Of a stretch of 60,000 nt of DNA, positions 1 through 12,710 are shown piece by piece; within the stretch, counting starts at the first letter, position 1, and every line of letters begins with the position of its first letter. Origin of the DNA: Diphasiastrum complanatum (lineage: Eukaryota > Streptophyta > Lycopodiopsida > Lycopodiales > Lycopodiaceae); the NCBI GenBank assembly GCA_029204225.1, contig CM055114.1:18372540-18432539 (forward strand), read 5' to 3'. The notes beneath the pieces were generated by a model. It searched no databases. It was given only the letters and a program-made list of their open reading frames with translations, and was not told the origin of the DNA. Both the position numbers and the translations under genes were made by a program.

Positions 1-800
1 TATGCAAACATCTTTTTACCTTTGGGAAATTTAGGTATTAAAGTTACTTGCTGCCTCAAATGCAGAATCAGACTTCAAATCTGCAGCAATCCCTTGGTGA
101 CTTCAGCAGGAGCAAGAATACAGGGTAGCTACTTAATGCCGAATAATGTATGGCAATTTGATTGCTTGTACTCTAGTTTTACTCAATCTGCTGATAGCTT
201 TTAAGCACTGGGAATCTAGATTATAGATTCTTCTTTGTTGTCACCAATATCACTAGCCCAACTTGCTTGCTTCTACTCCAGTTGTATGCAATTTGCAGAT
301 ATCTTTTACGCACCGGTAATCTAAATTATTTTCTTTAGCTCGTGTCACTAACATTATTTACTAATCTAGCCTCTATCACATAACAGAACCTATGAGTTCT
401 GCAGTAAGCTGTGAAGATATTACTTTTGTCGTCGTGCTAAGACATTCACTATAGGTGAAAATACAATGACATATATTTGCATATGCTCCTACATTTGTTC
501 AACTAGTCTGGAATGTCACCTACTCTCCTTCCTGTGATATGTTGCTGTGGAAAGTTTGATCTATTGGTTCTTGAAATCACATCCCCTTAACATTAGTTTG
601 TGAAAGATTAAAATCGATTGGTTTAAAATCCTTAATTTATTCTTGAGGTTTACCTTGTGAATCCAGGAACTCTATGCAAATAAGATACTTTTGCAAGTTT
701 TGTAGCATGTACCTTTGGGCACTTATGTCTGTCTTGCTTCCAGCAATTTTATTGGATTTTTTGAAGTCAGTTCTCACTTGTTTGTATTGTCATGTCTTAG
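1..800 (+). other. Probable intron sequence upstream of the host-gene exon
   Basis: No convincing coding segment is visible. The stretch is T-rich and ends in pyrimidine-rich sequence with several possible AG acceptors (ending at 705, 742, 771 and 800). I favour the one at 800 because the reading frame that follows joins correctly to the next exon. Earlier exons of the same gene probably lie outside the window to the left. Confidence 0.4.
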
Positions 801-2666
801 ATGGAAAAATTTCGAGCGAAACATGTTCTGGTTGGCAGTTGCTTCAGGAGCTTTGATCATAGGTCATATATTGCTGTTGATGTTCTTAAGGTGGAGGACA
901 AAAACATCTCTCAGGGGTTCTCTTTCAATCCCTAGGTTCGAGTTGTTTTTGCTAATACTAGCACTCTCCTGCCTCTGCCAAGCATCATCCTTTATAATTA
1001 GAGGTAATTATCTGTGGCTGTGGTGGTGAACTGATCATTCTAGAGACTTGATAATTCATATGGAATTTTTTCATTTTTTCTTGGAGTGGACAGTCTGAAG
1101 CCATCTTTAGATTACATAGCAGAATTCATGTGGTATTTTGCTCTATTGACTGAGTGATCTTCAAATCCAAAGATCACTGGCACCCTTACAAAGTTATCAC
1201 ATGCAGGAGGGACGACTGCAGGCATCATAGTGGGTGTGCTTCTATTGGCAATCCCCACTGCATTCTTCTTTTCTGTTTTTGTGTTTATATTTGTTGCCGT
1301 TATTATGGGGGCACTGGTGCAATATAAGGAATTCAGGCAGGGTACCAGGGGCAGTTCATGGCATGGTAAACTGCTTGTGACTTTATTTGGTAGACAATCT
1401 GTTGGGAAATGGGTTCGAAAAGAGGGGCTAACAGCGACTTTTATACCTAGATTTGGGTTGCTCTTTGAAGACCGTAAAGGTCCTAAAAAAGTTTTAGATG
1501 TGGATGGTGAGTTTGGGCAGCAAGCACCTAGATGGGTGGGTAATGGTTCTAGTGGTATTGGAAGGATGAGGCCTGCAAATTCAGATGACAGTGAAGATGC
1601 CTCAGTTTCAAAATCTCACAAACTGTTAGGAACAGCCAGGGTCTTCTATATTACTGTGGATGTTATGAGGCGAATCACCCTTGGTGTTGTATTTGGAGCC
1701 TATCCCAGATCTGATAGGTCGTGGAGCCAAGTTTTTATTGTTTTTGGCATGACTGTTTTTCAATTCCTGTACCTTGTTTTCTTCAAACCTTACATCAGAA
1801 GAGGGGTGCAGTGTGCCGAAACGGTCTCATTAGTTTGTGAAGCAGGGATATTTGCTTCTGCTATAGCCCTTCTCGTACATGGTGAGCCTTCTGAGGATCA
1901 TAAGGGCGTGGGTATTTTAATGCTTGCTTTTCTCATGGTAAGTTTTGTAGTCCAGCTTGCGAATGAGTGGTATGCCCTAATGGAGCAGCTACTGAGACTC
2001 TCTCCTTCAGAAGAGCCATCTTTGAAGTTAGGGCTGAAGATGTTTTGGCGAGGATTAATGCTTCCCTTTATACCACGAAGACAGTGGTCAAAATTTATTA
2101 CGCCTCAGCCTCAGCTGCCAAGAACTGGTTTAGTGCATGTTGTACATTTAAGTCCCTCACCAGACTTACAAAAGACAAGAATCCAGCCAACTAACTCACC
2201 TGCCACAATCGGTCCAACTGCAGTTTCTGTATATGATCCAGGATCACCATCTCTGGTAGATCCACGATCTGCAGCTCTCAGTGAAAAAGGAGGGGGTGAA
2301 ATTAGGTCAGCTGCAATACAACGGTCAGGGAAGCAAGCACGTAGCCCCTGGGCTAGATCGAGGTCTTTGGAAGGAAAAAAATCTAAGGCTGCAAAAAGTG
2401 ATCCGAGGACAAGTGATTTGAAACTGTTAAGAGAATTAGCTAAGGCAAGTTTTCCTGGTATTAAGAGGGATATATCCCCGGCTGATTTAGGAAGCTCTCT
2501 TGAGAACATTCCTCCAGTTGGCAGCACAGGTGGAGCAGACCGTGGAAAGCAAATAATTCTCACCCAGTCTTTAAGGGAGCTTCGTTTCTCTGATCACTCA
2601 TCTGATGATTCGGGTGAGATTGTATCCGATGTACCTCCATCACGTGTACCAACAACTAGAGTCTGA
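801..2666 (+). CDS. 3' exons of a multi-pass membrane protein gene (partial, host gene)
   Basis: Two exons can be read: about 801-1003 and 1207-2666, separated by a 203-bp GT-AG intron (GT at 1004, AG at 1205-1206). Joining them keeps the frame through a split glycine codon. The first exon encodes two hydrophobic segments separated by a basic loop. The second starts with a long hydrophobic segment, then a Gly/Ser-rich hydrophilic loop, then about four more hydrophobic helices, and ends in a ~180-residue Ser/Pro/Lys-rich tail that looks cytosolic and disordered; the stop is at 2664-2666. The left edge of the first exon is uncertain because several acceptors are possible. This is the only clearly non-transposon gene here. 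I do not recognise the family securely. A plant TRP/polycystin-like channel relative is possible from the layout, but that is a guess. It probably acts in a membrane; no catalytic motif is visible. Confidence 0.75.
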
Positions 2667-2905
2667 CACCAAGAGTTTGATTGCAGAAAGTTTTTGGAAC
2701 TTCCTTTTTTGGCATCAAAGGAAACTTTGGGAGTCGGCTGAGGGTTGAGTATATGCTTTTCATTTGGATAGAAACTGATCCTGAATGAGTCTGGTAGCAA
2801 CTATTCAGTGGATGCAGTTTGGAATCTAAGATGATACAATGTAAAGTAATCAGGGCTGTTGTATACATAGCATAAACCATTCTTATTCTTCACCCGTTTT
2901 GGGTT

Positions 2906-2911
2906 AATAAA
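2906..2911 (+). terminator. Candidate poly(A) signal of the host gene
   Basis: AATAAA lies 240 bases after the stop codon in T-rich sequence, a plausible near-upstream polyadenylation element. Plant signals are loose, so the true cleavage site is not fixed by this alone. Confidence 0.4.
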
Positions 2912-3859
2912 TTTGACAGCAAGTTTTGGTATATCATGTCAAGGCAATGACTGAGTGTTTTCCATAATGGGTGGGGCAATATAGCTAGAAAAAAAAAGGT
3001 CTTTGTGTATATGTCAAGGATGCAACAACTTGGAAGGCATTATCAAGATGTGATTGGAGCCAATTGCTATGATTTTTACTTGATCAACCTCTTTAGCCAT
3101 TTTATATCTTCTTTCCATTTTTTTTCCTTCAGCCTATGATGCAAAGTGCGAGTGAAGATGAAGCTTGATGTGAGGATGATGAAAGCTTTATTCCACTATG
3201 AGCATATTTTGCGATTATTTGATATTTCTGCATCAGTGACTGCGCTTGTCAAGATTGCAAATGCAGAAGAAACATTGTAGCTTCTTTCCTTCGTTGGTGG
3301 CTAGGAAGGTTGGTTGTTTCAACAGATGATTTAAGTAAGAATTGCAATCACAACACTGTTTCCAGTGTGTAGTGGCACTTGTATGGGCTGAGGCATTGCA
3401 TCTTTTGGTGTGGATGATTCAAACAGGAATTTGTAGGACATAGCAGGGTTTAAATTTCCCGGTGGACTCTAAATTGAAATATCAAAATTATTTGATCTGT
3501 GATGTTTGTGTACCACAGTAGACTGAAACAGAAATCTATCTTGTAGTGGGAGCAAAAATTCTATTGCTTGAATTCACTGTTAATGATCTTTTATCCTGGC
3601 AACCAGCAGCATCTTGTAGATCAAATTTGTTCCCTACCAGAGACCCGCCATTAATAACCCACTGGCCTCCCATGTGGTGTGCACTAAAAGACTCTAATTT
3701 GGCAAAACAACATAATATCCTAGATTTACTCGCCGATTATTGGCATGATTACTATTGAAATGTGCTGCCAAATTTTGAGGATGCAATTCCAATTGCAAAA
3801 ATCTATGATTCTACCATGGTGTTTCAAAGAAGCAGCATAAGAGAAAATAAAGTGCGACA
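2912..3859. other. Intergenic, nothing recognised
   Basis: No open frame with family resemblance, no LTR pair and no strong repeat was seen. It may hold alternative 3' UTR of the preceding gene. Confidence 0.4.
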
Positions 3860-4060
3860 GTGGCAAATATTCTGTTGAGTTGGATGAAGTTGCTTGTAAA
3901 GAATTTAAATCTGCATTTAAAGGCAAAGGAACATAAGAATAATTTATGTTTCATTTGGAAAAAACGAGGCCATATGTATAAGCAAAGTCCAGATTGCAAG
4001 AAAAAGTCAAATGCTAACTTGAAGTTGATAGAATTATCCAAGGGAGGAACAAATTTTCTT
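3860..4060 (+). pseudogene. Possible gag nucleocapsid scrap (degenerate zinc knuckle)
   Basis: A short lysine-rich frame contains a segment with a Cys, a Gly-His pair and a later Cys in roughly the order of a copia gag CCHC knuckle, followed by a Lys run, but the second Cys of the knuckle is absent. The resemblance is weak and could be chance in AT-rich DNA. Confidence 0.2.
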
Positions 4061-4124
4061 ATTTTTTATTTTTATTATCTTGGTTGTAAAATTTCAATGA
4101 ATGGAATTAGTATTTGATTATGAC

Positions 4125-4350
4125 AAAATTAAAGTGGTTATTGAATGACAAGTTCCTGAGACATTTGACGCATGAAATCATTTTCAGGTTTATAATCTCA
4201 ATTGATGGAATTATAAATTGATTGTGACGCTAAAAATGGTTATTCAGGTTTATAATCTCAATTGATGGAATTATAAATTGATTGTGACACTAAAAATGGT
4301 TATTGAATGGCAAGTTCCAAGACATTCGACAGGTGAAATCATTTTTAGGT
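4125..4350. repeat. 60-bp tandem duplication inside a longer imperfect repeat
   Basis: A 60-bp unit (about 4184-4243 and 4244-4303) is repeated with a single G/A difference. The flanks (4135-4185 and 4300-4350) also resemble each other, so an older, longer duplication is nested around the tandem. Confidence 0.8.
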
Positions 4351-4715
4351 TTTAGAATTTTTCTTCAAAAATTCATTGATGGTTATGCAATAGTGGCAAT
4401 CACATTACTTTTGAATGGCTTGTTAAAGAGGGAGAAGACAAAAAAAAGGTAGTTTTGAAAAATAAAGATACAATAGACTTAGACATTAGGTCTAGGCCAA
4501 GAGTTAATGCACCAGTCTCCACTAATCTAGAGCTAGGCAAAACACTCATAAATTTGTTTCTAGAATCAAATAGACATAATGCACGATTAAAGTGACAAAA
4601 ATACAACTATATGAACTTTTTCATCAGATCTAAAACTTTTTGTAAATAGGCCATGTAGCAGCTATAAATTCATTAGTGCATTTATCAATAGCGTCCAGAA
4701 TTAGCAACTAGTCAA

Positions 4716-4858
4716 AGGACATTTTACTAGTGATTGCTTCAAGAAGAAGATAGATCAAGGTGAGAAGCAAACCAATCTAACTATTGATGAAGATGGTGTT
4801 GATGAACAAAATTCAAATGATGCTTTTGTTATGTCATCTTTCTTGTCCTCAGAAAGAG
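4716..4858 (+). pseudogene. Copia gag zinc-knuckle fragment
   Basis: The translation has the back half of a CCHC knuckle (KGHFTSDCFKKK) and the acidic linker that follows it in the complete element Y of this window (33,900-37,850). It is only about 48 codons long. It is the inverted counterpart of the better preserved fragment at 5131-5454, with about 300 bases between them. Confidence 0.7.
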
Positions 4859-5130
4859 ATGAGTCAATACATCTGAAGTCTCATAGATACTTGTTAGGAT
4901 ATCCCACGCTTCTTTGAAGGTGGTACTGTTTGATATGTGAGAAATCTGAGTGTCTTTCAGATTCAAGGATACATTGCAAGTGCTTTGCCATCCTTTGCTT
5001 CCCATGCTGGAAGCAGTTCAGATTCTGCCGATCTGGCTATTGAACCGTTTACGTATCCCTATAGCTCTTTCTCGATTAAGATCATCCTCATTTGAACTTC
5101 CACATGTGGAAGTCATTTATGTTGAATTTG

Positions 5131-6138
5131 TTAATCAAGCGGATCTTTGAGGTTGAACCTTTCATTAAAATCCTCTCCATGATTAGCCAACAAGCAAGAT
5201 GACATAACAAAAGCATCATTTGAATTTTGTTCATCAACACCATCTTCATCAAGAGTTAGATTGGTTTGCTTCTCACCTTTATCTCTCTTCTTCTTGAAAC
5301 AATCACTAGCAAAATGTCCTTTGACTCCACAATAGAAACATTTTAGCTTGAATCTATATTTCTTCTTGACAACAAAAGTAGAAGACTCACCTTGATCTTT
5401 CCCTTTTGAGCATTTGCTTTTGCCTTTGCCCTTGAACTTGTCTTTTGAGAACATAGTTTCCTCCTCTCCAACTTAAGATGCAGAAGATGATCCTCCTCTT
5501 GCTTGGAGTCCAAAATCTTCAGCCACCAAGACCTCTTTCGAGTCCTCCATACTTAGCAATGTCTTTTGAATAGCAAAATTTTGCACCAAATTAGCATGAT
5601 CACCCAACAAGCCATTAAGAACAACTTGAACAAGCTCCACCAAATCCTTAATGCTTTCACTAATACATGCTAGTTCATCGCTCAAAGCTTTAGCTCTCAA
5701 AACAAAAGTATGAGCAGTTTCATCCTTCTTTTAAAGAATTTGAAAATTTTGCCTCCTTAGAGTTTCGGTATTGAACATGAAATAAAGGGATGTAGCCAAT
5801 TGGAAATCATAGGTGAAAATATTCTCTCGTAATCCTTGAATCAAGCAAAAGCTATATGCAAAAGCTAGAATCTTCATACATCATCTAATAGAATGTAACA
5901 TTCACAATCATGAGCAATTTTTGTCTCCATATTTCATTAAGTGGTTTCAAAAATTGGCCTACTAAGTGATTTGATCTAAAATGATGCTAGGATTACAAAG
6001 ATCCACTTTCTATACTTGAAAATGCATGATTTGAGCTAGGAAACACCTCCAAATTCACATAGAATTTATGGCGTCCTCAAATCCACCTCTAGATTTGGAA
6101 AGTACTCCAACTTTGGCCTGCAACCTGCTTTGATACCA
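5131..6138 (-). pseudogene. 5' part of a copia element: gag fragment plus PBS
   Basis: Read on the minus strand this holds a degraded gag: capsid-like residues at 5473-5700, then a frame break, then a CCHC nucleocapsid knuckle (C-F-Y-C-G-V-K-G-H-F-A-S-D-C) in 5131-5454 followed by the start of the acidic linker. It closely resembles gag of element Y. At the right end, 6127-6138 reads TGGTATCAAAGC on the minus strand, one base from the usual plant copia primer-binding site for initiator tRNA-Met. A 45-base LTR remnant (6139-6183) starting TGTGAAAA follows before sequence of another repeat begins. Protease, integrase and RT are missing, so the copy is a dead 5' fragment. Confidence 0.75.
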
Positions 6139-6183
6139 TGTGAAAAAAAAATAGATCCAAAACATACTTAATGGATTAACAAG

Positions 6184-6732
6184 TGTTGGCTGATTCTGAC
6201 GAATCCCCAAGATACTCGGACGGAGCAACTCAAGAGCACCTCTCACCTTAGACCAAGGAGGTCTCTGAGAAGATGAGACTAACAAAGACTGAGAGCCGAG
6301 TATGAGAGCCAAGAAATGCTAGTTAGGAATGGCAAGCAAGAACTGTGTAAGCTCACGGTGAATCCCGGAAGATGGAATGACCATGTAGGAACTAGTATTT
6401 CTAGGCAAATGTAATAAATGTATGTAGACCCCTCTTAAAGAAAGTAGAGTGAGCCACCTTTTGATGGTGACCTCTAGTGGAGAGTATTATTCCACTTGTA
6501 ATTTGTGAAATGTGGAAATTCCACTAGGATGCCACCTAAGGAGCTCTCTTGCTTATTTAAGAGACTCCCTCTTTGTGAAGAGGAGCTTTTTGTGAATTGT
6601 ATCAACTCCATGCTGAAATGAGAAGAGCCTTCACGAGTTTGGTGCATCCATTGAGCTCCTTGATCATGATGGTTTTCTTGAGTGATTCCCCTATGATCAT
6701 GCCCTTCCATTCATTGTGTGTGGTTGTGGATT
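6184..6732 (+). mobile_element. Solo-LTR-like repeat R1
   Basis: This ~550-bp segment is a diverged copy of 49,281-49,811. Both start TGTYGGCTGATTCTGACG and share a TATTTAAGAGACTC-type promoter-like stretch near two thirds of their length. The R2 copy ends in CCAACA, giving the TG...CA ends of an LTR; R1 seems to have lost the last bases. No internal region or partner LTR is near, so this is most simply a solo LTR. It abuts the LTR remnant at 6139-6183. Confidence 0.6.
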
Positions 6733-8714
6733 GTAGAGTGGATTAGATTTGCTGCTTTCCTAGAGTGGATTAGTTTCTTTTCTTGTTTGTGGATTAATGT
6801 AGGAGCTAGCATTCAAGTAAATGAAATAGGCTGGATTTGTGGTGTAGATCTTGCATATTCTTTGACATTACAGTTCTTGATGTTCTTGGGATGTCCAAGA
6901 ATCAAAAGGTTGGTTGGTTTTTTGATTCTTGGACTCCTAAAATGTTATAGATTAGTTTCTTGTTTCTTGTTCTGTGGATTTATGCAAGTTCAATAGCATG
7001 TAGGATCTAATTCAGTTTGTTTCCAGAGTAGGTAGCTGTAGAATCAATTGAACGTTCATTTGGGCTGCATGCTAATCTGTAAATGAATGTTCATGGCTTG
7101 CATCTATGTATGAATGTAAGTGCATTCAAGAGAGAATGACCCTGAGTTGTCCTCTGACAGGCAGGACAAAAATAATACTACAATGATTATCAGCCCCTTT
7201 TGCCTAATCTGGGCCTTTAAAAAGAAAGATAATCTCAAGAAGTGCCCACAGTCTTTGTTGACAGGCATAATACCCAGACGTTAAAGTTGTAAGCAAGAAG
7301 TAAAGAATAAAAACTACCAACAGATCCTCTGGAGCAGAGGTTCTATCAACATTTGACATCGTTGCTGCTTGAACTCCAAGATTGTCCATGCTCAGATCCC
7401 TACAAACAAACTCCAAATCTTTCAACACATCTGAGTTTCTACAAACTAAATAGAGCCACAAGCTATTTCATTACCCAAATCCACGGGCTGTTAGACTCGC
7501 AAATCCGTTGTTAGCAAGCGCACTAACAGACCTGGATTTCTTTCAACTCCAAGCTCACGCTCCTCCCGTTCCTCACACTTCAAATCTCAATCGGAGCCCA
7601 ACTTAAATCTCAACCGGAGCTCACGCTCACATCTCAACCAGAGGCCATTCTAGTAGATCTCAACCGACTGTATGCTTCAGATCTCAACACTTCATGGTTG
7701 ATTGTCCAGTCAAGACCAAGTACCATGCTGAGTGTCCCAAAAACACAGTTTTAAAGACTGTCCGAAACAACCAACTACGATTCTCCCTGTCCGTCACGTC
7801 AGTTATGAATCACGATAGGATCCTCACAACAACAACACGAGCACCATAGCAACCAACAGTTAATCCTGCTGCTCAATCGAGAAGTTTCTTGCAAACTTCT
7901 ACATTATCGCACAATACACCAGTTCCATAATGCAAAAAGACACTACTATGAAATGAGTCCTTGTCGAACGAAAGTAAAACCGATATTCCGTCATCTGCTA
8001 CAATGTCCAACCAAGAGCAACCTCCATAGAGAATTGACAATTTTTCTCCCCTTCCACAACCTCAAATCTATTTGTCTTTCCACATGCTGATAAGATTTCC
8101 AATGTGCCAATACACAATAAATCTAGGGTTCAAAAATCCAGATAGAGATTCGATTCTGAATATCTTGTTTAGAGAGGTCCTCAGGACATAGTACCTCAAC
8201 CATACTTGCATCTCAAGCTATATCTTATAACATCTACTATCAATGATGGTAGATTTTGGTGTCACCAACCCTGTCTTGTTTTGACAAGGGCATGTGAGAA
8301 TTAATCTCCTTACTCTACAAACACTGGAATATTGCAATTGTCAAGGTACATTCTCAATGTTGATGCATGCAAGTACTGTTCAACAAGTGCTGTATAGTTC
8401 TCACTCTCTGTACGTTTGTTTATTTCCTTGTTTCTCTTCACCTATTTTGTGTGATTGATTTTTGCATGAGGAATAGCTACTGCACGAGAGTCTTCTGTAG
8501 AGCATCTCCAGAACACATTTTCATTCATTATCCATCTTCAGATCCCCTTGTATAGCAGTTTAGAATTTTTGAGAAATATGTGAAATCCATGTCAAGTTAG
8601 AGTTGATTCTTGTGTCTCATCATCATAATCATTTTTGAGCCAACTACAACAACATTGAAACAAATTTAAACCCTAAACATCAGCAAGATCAACAGCCAAG
8701 GTCACAAGTCAAAT
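6733..8714. other. No recognisable gene
   Basis: Unique-looking sequence with simple word repeats (for example repeated 'gtggatta' near 6725-6800 and repeated 'ctcacgctc / atctcaac' words at 7540-7690). Short open frames show no family resemblance. Confidence 0.4.
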
Positions 8715-9074
8715 ATGAAAAAGACAAGGCTAAGAAGACAAATGGGTAATCCAAAGAGACTCAATCAGAAGAAGTACCCCAGTCACGACGAAGATCCTTC
8801 AAAAAGAAAACATAAACATTGGAAATTTAGTCTCTTTCTTCAACCGGCCTCTTGCCATACTTCTGCGCCATTCTCATGCCTATCGGCCACACCATCTACC
8901 AATGTCACCACCTCCGCCCTGCCTTTCATCTGTTTGTTTATCATCATTTCACTGTTCTTCTAAGAAATCCCCAGTTTTTTGATAGTCTTATCGAAGCAGC
9001 TGATAGATCATTGCAATTATCTTGCGAAGACCAACTGCCACCTATAATAAATGATTATCCAAAAGATGATCTAA

Positions 9075-9242
9075 GAAGCAGACGAAGCAACTAGAAAACA
9101 TAAGAAATTAAGCAAAGAAGCTGAGGAGGAAAGGAAGAAACTCAAGCAACAAATGAGTCAGATCGATCTTGATAGAAAGAAACTCTCTGGAGCAATGATA
9201 GTTGAATCCCCTCCTATGAAGCCCAAAGAGATCCAAAAGTAA
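9075..9242 (+). pseudogene. Coding-like coiled-coil scrap
   Basis: A 55-codon open stretch, without its own clear start, encodes a very Lys/Glu-rich heptad-like segment (residues such as EADEATRKHKKLSKEAEEER) ending at a TAA. The bias towards charged helix-formers is stronger than expected from AT-rich noise. I cannot name a family; a retrotransposon gag tail or a host gene fragment are both possible. Sequence on either side (8715-9760) has several short frames in different registers, consistent with a decayed gene. Confidence 0.3.
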
Positions 9243-9842
9243 TGGATCAAAGGAAGAAAGAGCTGCCGAAAAACAAAATGATGAAGACAACAGTGAGTCT
9301 GCAAAATAAAGTGAGCTCCTCACCCAACAAGTGGTGGTCAAAGCTCGACATTGCAAGGGTCCAAGGCTACAACTGAAAAACTATCAGTTCCTTCACCCTT
9401 CCATCATGTTTACTTACCATTACCAAACCGTCCATCCAAATCTATTCCTACCACCAAATTTTGATGATGAGTCCATTCCCTTGAGACTGATAACCAAAGT
9501 TTGTGCAACCTACTAGATCGAAGATTTTTCTTAAGACTAAAACTTCAACTGAGAGAAGAACCACAGAAACACCCAAAAGCAAATGGAGGATACAGACCTC
9601 CCAAAAGTTAGAATCTGCCAAGAAACCAAAGATGAAATCATCCATGGTAGATGCAACGAAAGAAAGAGACACATGGAAAGCACTCGAGCATGAAAGTTGT
9701 GAAGCTGCTGAGAGCTCTCCAATTTTGAGAATGTCAACCACCTATAGAAATAAGACATTCTGATCCAATTGCGGCAATTTGTGAAAAAGCAGTTTTGTGA
9801 TAAAGACTGGCGACAATAAACACTTGGTTTTATGCAAGCGAA

Positions 9843-9892
9843 CGAGGATCTATGCTTTTCCAAGTGCCGAGGATCTACGCTTTTCCAAGTGC
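9843..9892. repeat. 25-bp tandem duplication
   Basis: Two adjacent 25-bp units starting CGAGGATCTA differ by one T/C change. Confidence 0.85.
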
Positions 9893-12258
9893 CGATCGAA
9901 GATGCCAATGCAGAAACGGGGTTTTGGTACTTCATTAAAAAAACCTAGAAATTCTAGTCTAGATGCAATGTATGAAATCTAGGCAATTAGAATGGGTCCA
10001 AATCCGACCTCATCCATTTACCTACTTGCCAAAAATAGTACAAACACTATTTAGGCCTTTATTGACAAATATAAATCTATCTCTAAGTTGAAATTTTATG
10101 TTTGCCTCAAAACTGCCAAAATAGATCAGAGCAGCAGGGTGTTGCAAGTATGCACGATTCGGTGGACCTATGGGATAACATATTTCACTAGGAGAAATTG
10201 CACTCAGGGTGTCTCAAGAGAGAAGACTCCATACGGGGGTATTGGCAGTCGGGATGGCAGGAAACAACAAAGTTCCTTCGATTGGGAAAGATCAAAACGA
10301 TCGTCGTAGGTGAATTCCGGGGAGAACTCATGGAGAAACTTGTAATTTCTGTGGGTTTGGGAAAATCATCGATGGTGGCTTTATAATTCACTATGTGGAC
10401 AGTCACTTGCTGCAATGGGGCTTGCATGAGTATGCAAAGAGTAGTGATAGAGAGCCATAGCAATTTATAGGATCAAATTTGGTTGAAAATGAAGGAAATT
10501 TGAGAAATTTCCAATTTTGTGGGGTGTTGACGGATTTTTTGGAAAATCAAGTTGTTTGCAGTCGAACTGTAAATTGGTTCAGAACACCCGAGGGAGGGCT
10601 ACCTCAGTGGTGTAAAAAGTTGCAAGAAAAGTCGTAGAAAGAGTTTATGAAAATGTCCAAGAAATCTCTTTCCTTGTTCAACAAGGGTTTCTTTGTGAAA
10701 AACCCTTGATCTGTTGGAGGTGTTTTATGGTGCTTTGAAATCATGAGGCTGGGCGCCTTGGTGAGGTCGATTAACTAGTAAAGGGCCATGAGAGGCCATG
10801 TTGTAGATTAAGCGCACTTGTGTGGGGATGAGGCAGGCTTCAAAACCCCAGGTTCAAGTCTCCGTAAAACAACAAGGAAGAGAGATGGGAGCCCGCGGTT
10901 GAGCACGCGTGGCCAAGTGGAGGAAGGACTTAGCATTTTCAAGTGATTAGCGGCTACAGGAGCGCTGTTCATCGTGTAGTGACCAAGAGTAAAGGTGGGC
11001 CATAGGGTGATACCACAACTGTTGGATGAAGGGTAATAGGACCCGAAGGGCCATGAAGGAACCAAGAATAAAAATTTTCATTACTTTTTTTTTATTTTGA
11101 AATATTAAAAGGGATCCGACTTTTAAAGTCATTGTTTCTTCATTAAGAAATTTCAAAAGAAAGTTTCAGTTCATTTTGCAAGCTCATGCGTTAGAACGGC
11201 CTATCCTTGGCTAGAAGGCATGTATTTTGGCCATCCTTGGGCCAAAATGGCCCCTGAAATTGGTTGCTCAGAGCCAGCGGATAGAGTGATGCCACCAAGT
11301 AGGGAGAAACACATTTCGAGTGAGTGGCGGGTGACCTAGTGATGGGCTACATTCATCTTTTGGGTACCGTAGGGCCAAATTTGGGGCAATTTTTGGCTGG
11401 TGAAACCTATTCCATGACGGTACATTGAGGCATTATTGCTTCTAAATCATTATTACTTATTTTTGATAGGGTAATAGGGTGTTTGAAAGTGGTAAATGCG
11501 GCATGGGGGTGAATGATAGCGGAATTGTGTGGAGAAAGCTAGTGTTAGCGATGGAAGTGCAATTTGGCATCATGACTACTCATCATTGGTGACAATTTTG
11601 AGAGGCAAGCAATCACAGGTGAGAGGTAGGCATGGTATGCCGGTTACGGATGAAAAATTCCTGTGATCAGGTTCAACTCTTGGGGTTTGAACCAACCAAC
11701 GTCAAGTGGCATTTTTTTCGTTCGGAAAGAAATATGGGCTAGCTTTGGAGGTACACACATTTTGACAGTCACGGGTGGTGTCGGTTGGAAGCCTTTGGGC
11801 AAGATAGCAGACTTGCATTGGACGAATTGTGTGTGGGACACACAGGAGATGAAGAATGGGTCAGTAATCACACTTTTGAGACTCTTGGTGAGTGGTAAGT
11901 GATGATTTTGCAATTGGTAAGTCAATCTTAATCAAGCCATTGTAGCTGTGAAACAGTGTATCAAGTTTGTCATCGATGAGATCAACTGCCAGTTTGGACG
12001 AGTCAAGTCAATTTGTTGTATCAGTATTGCATTAGGGATGCAAATTCCAATGATGACATGGTGCAGATCGTTTGGTTTGGGCCATGAAAGATTAGGTTCA
12101 CTTGGAGGGATATTGGCATGCACTGTATGTGAGGGACTTGATGGTGGCTTTGGAGTTCACATCTCAGTGTCTTCTTAGGGAATGATTTGGAATCATTCAC
12201 AGAAGCAACTTGGAGCTAGCTTGGGAGAATACAAGTGGGCACTATAGGGTAGATGTTC
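9893..12258. other. No recognisable gene
   Basis: Several open frames under 95 codons on both strands show no motif. Somewhat higher GC around 10,700-11,900. No LTR pair or terminal inverted repeat was found by eye. Confidence 0.4.
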
Positions 12259-12710
12259 GTAGCTCGAGGTAGAACCACATCCATTCACCTTTCAATCACA
12301 TCTAAAGTGAAAACTAGAGTCTATGAGACATTTGTCACATCTCATGCATGTATCTCTACCTACTTTTACCAAGTGTCCTATTTCTAACTAGAATTGTACA
12401 AATCATCATGCATGTGTCCATTTCACTTTGTGCATGCCTTGAATGTCACTATGAATCACTTACAATAAATGCATGTGATATGACCCGAGTTTCTACAAGC
12501 ATATTAATGCTATTTCTAAGTCTACAATCCATATGCAAGTTGTACTCTACCAACTAGATATAAAAAATCCATATAGCTCGGGTTCCATCTAGGCCAAATT
12601 TGGCATTTACATTTATGAAACAACATACTTGCATAGTAAAGCAAAACTTGTAGCAAGCCTAAAGTCAAGATAGATGATTTTTATTTTCAACACTATTCCT
12701 AAAAAACAAT
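12259..12710 (-). mobile_element. 3' untranslated and LTR remnant of copia family A
   Basis: 12,259-12,300 is the reverse complement of 17,359-17,402, the beginning of the plus-strand family A LTR (TGTGATTGAAAGG...). It lies downstream of the family A pol on the minus strand, where a 3' LTR belongs. The 400 bases between it and the pol stop are AT-rich non-coding sequence. The rest of this LTR is not recognisable, so it is truncated or diverged. Confidence 0.4.

Noticed and set aside
2111-2563. 150-codon antisense frame in the host gene
   Set aside because: It is the complement of the Ser/Lys/Pro-rich coding tail and shows no independent motif.
10840-10925. tRNA-like boxes (GGTTCAAGTCTCC and TGGCCAAGTGG) suggesting a SINE
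   Set aside because: The B-box-like word precedes the A-box-like word on the same strand, the reverse of Pol III order, and no tRNA fold or tail was seen.
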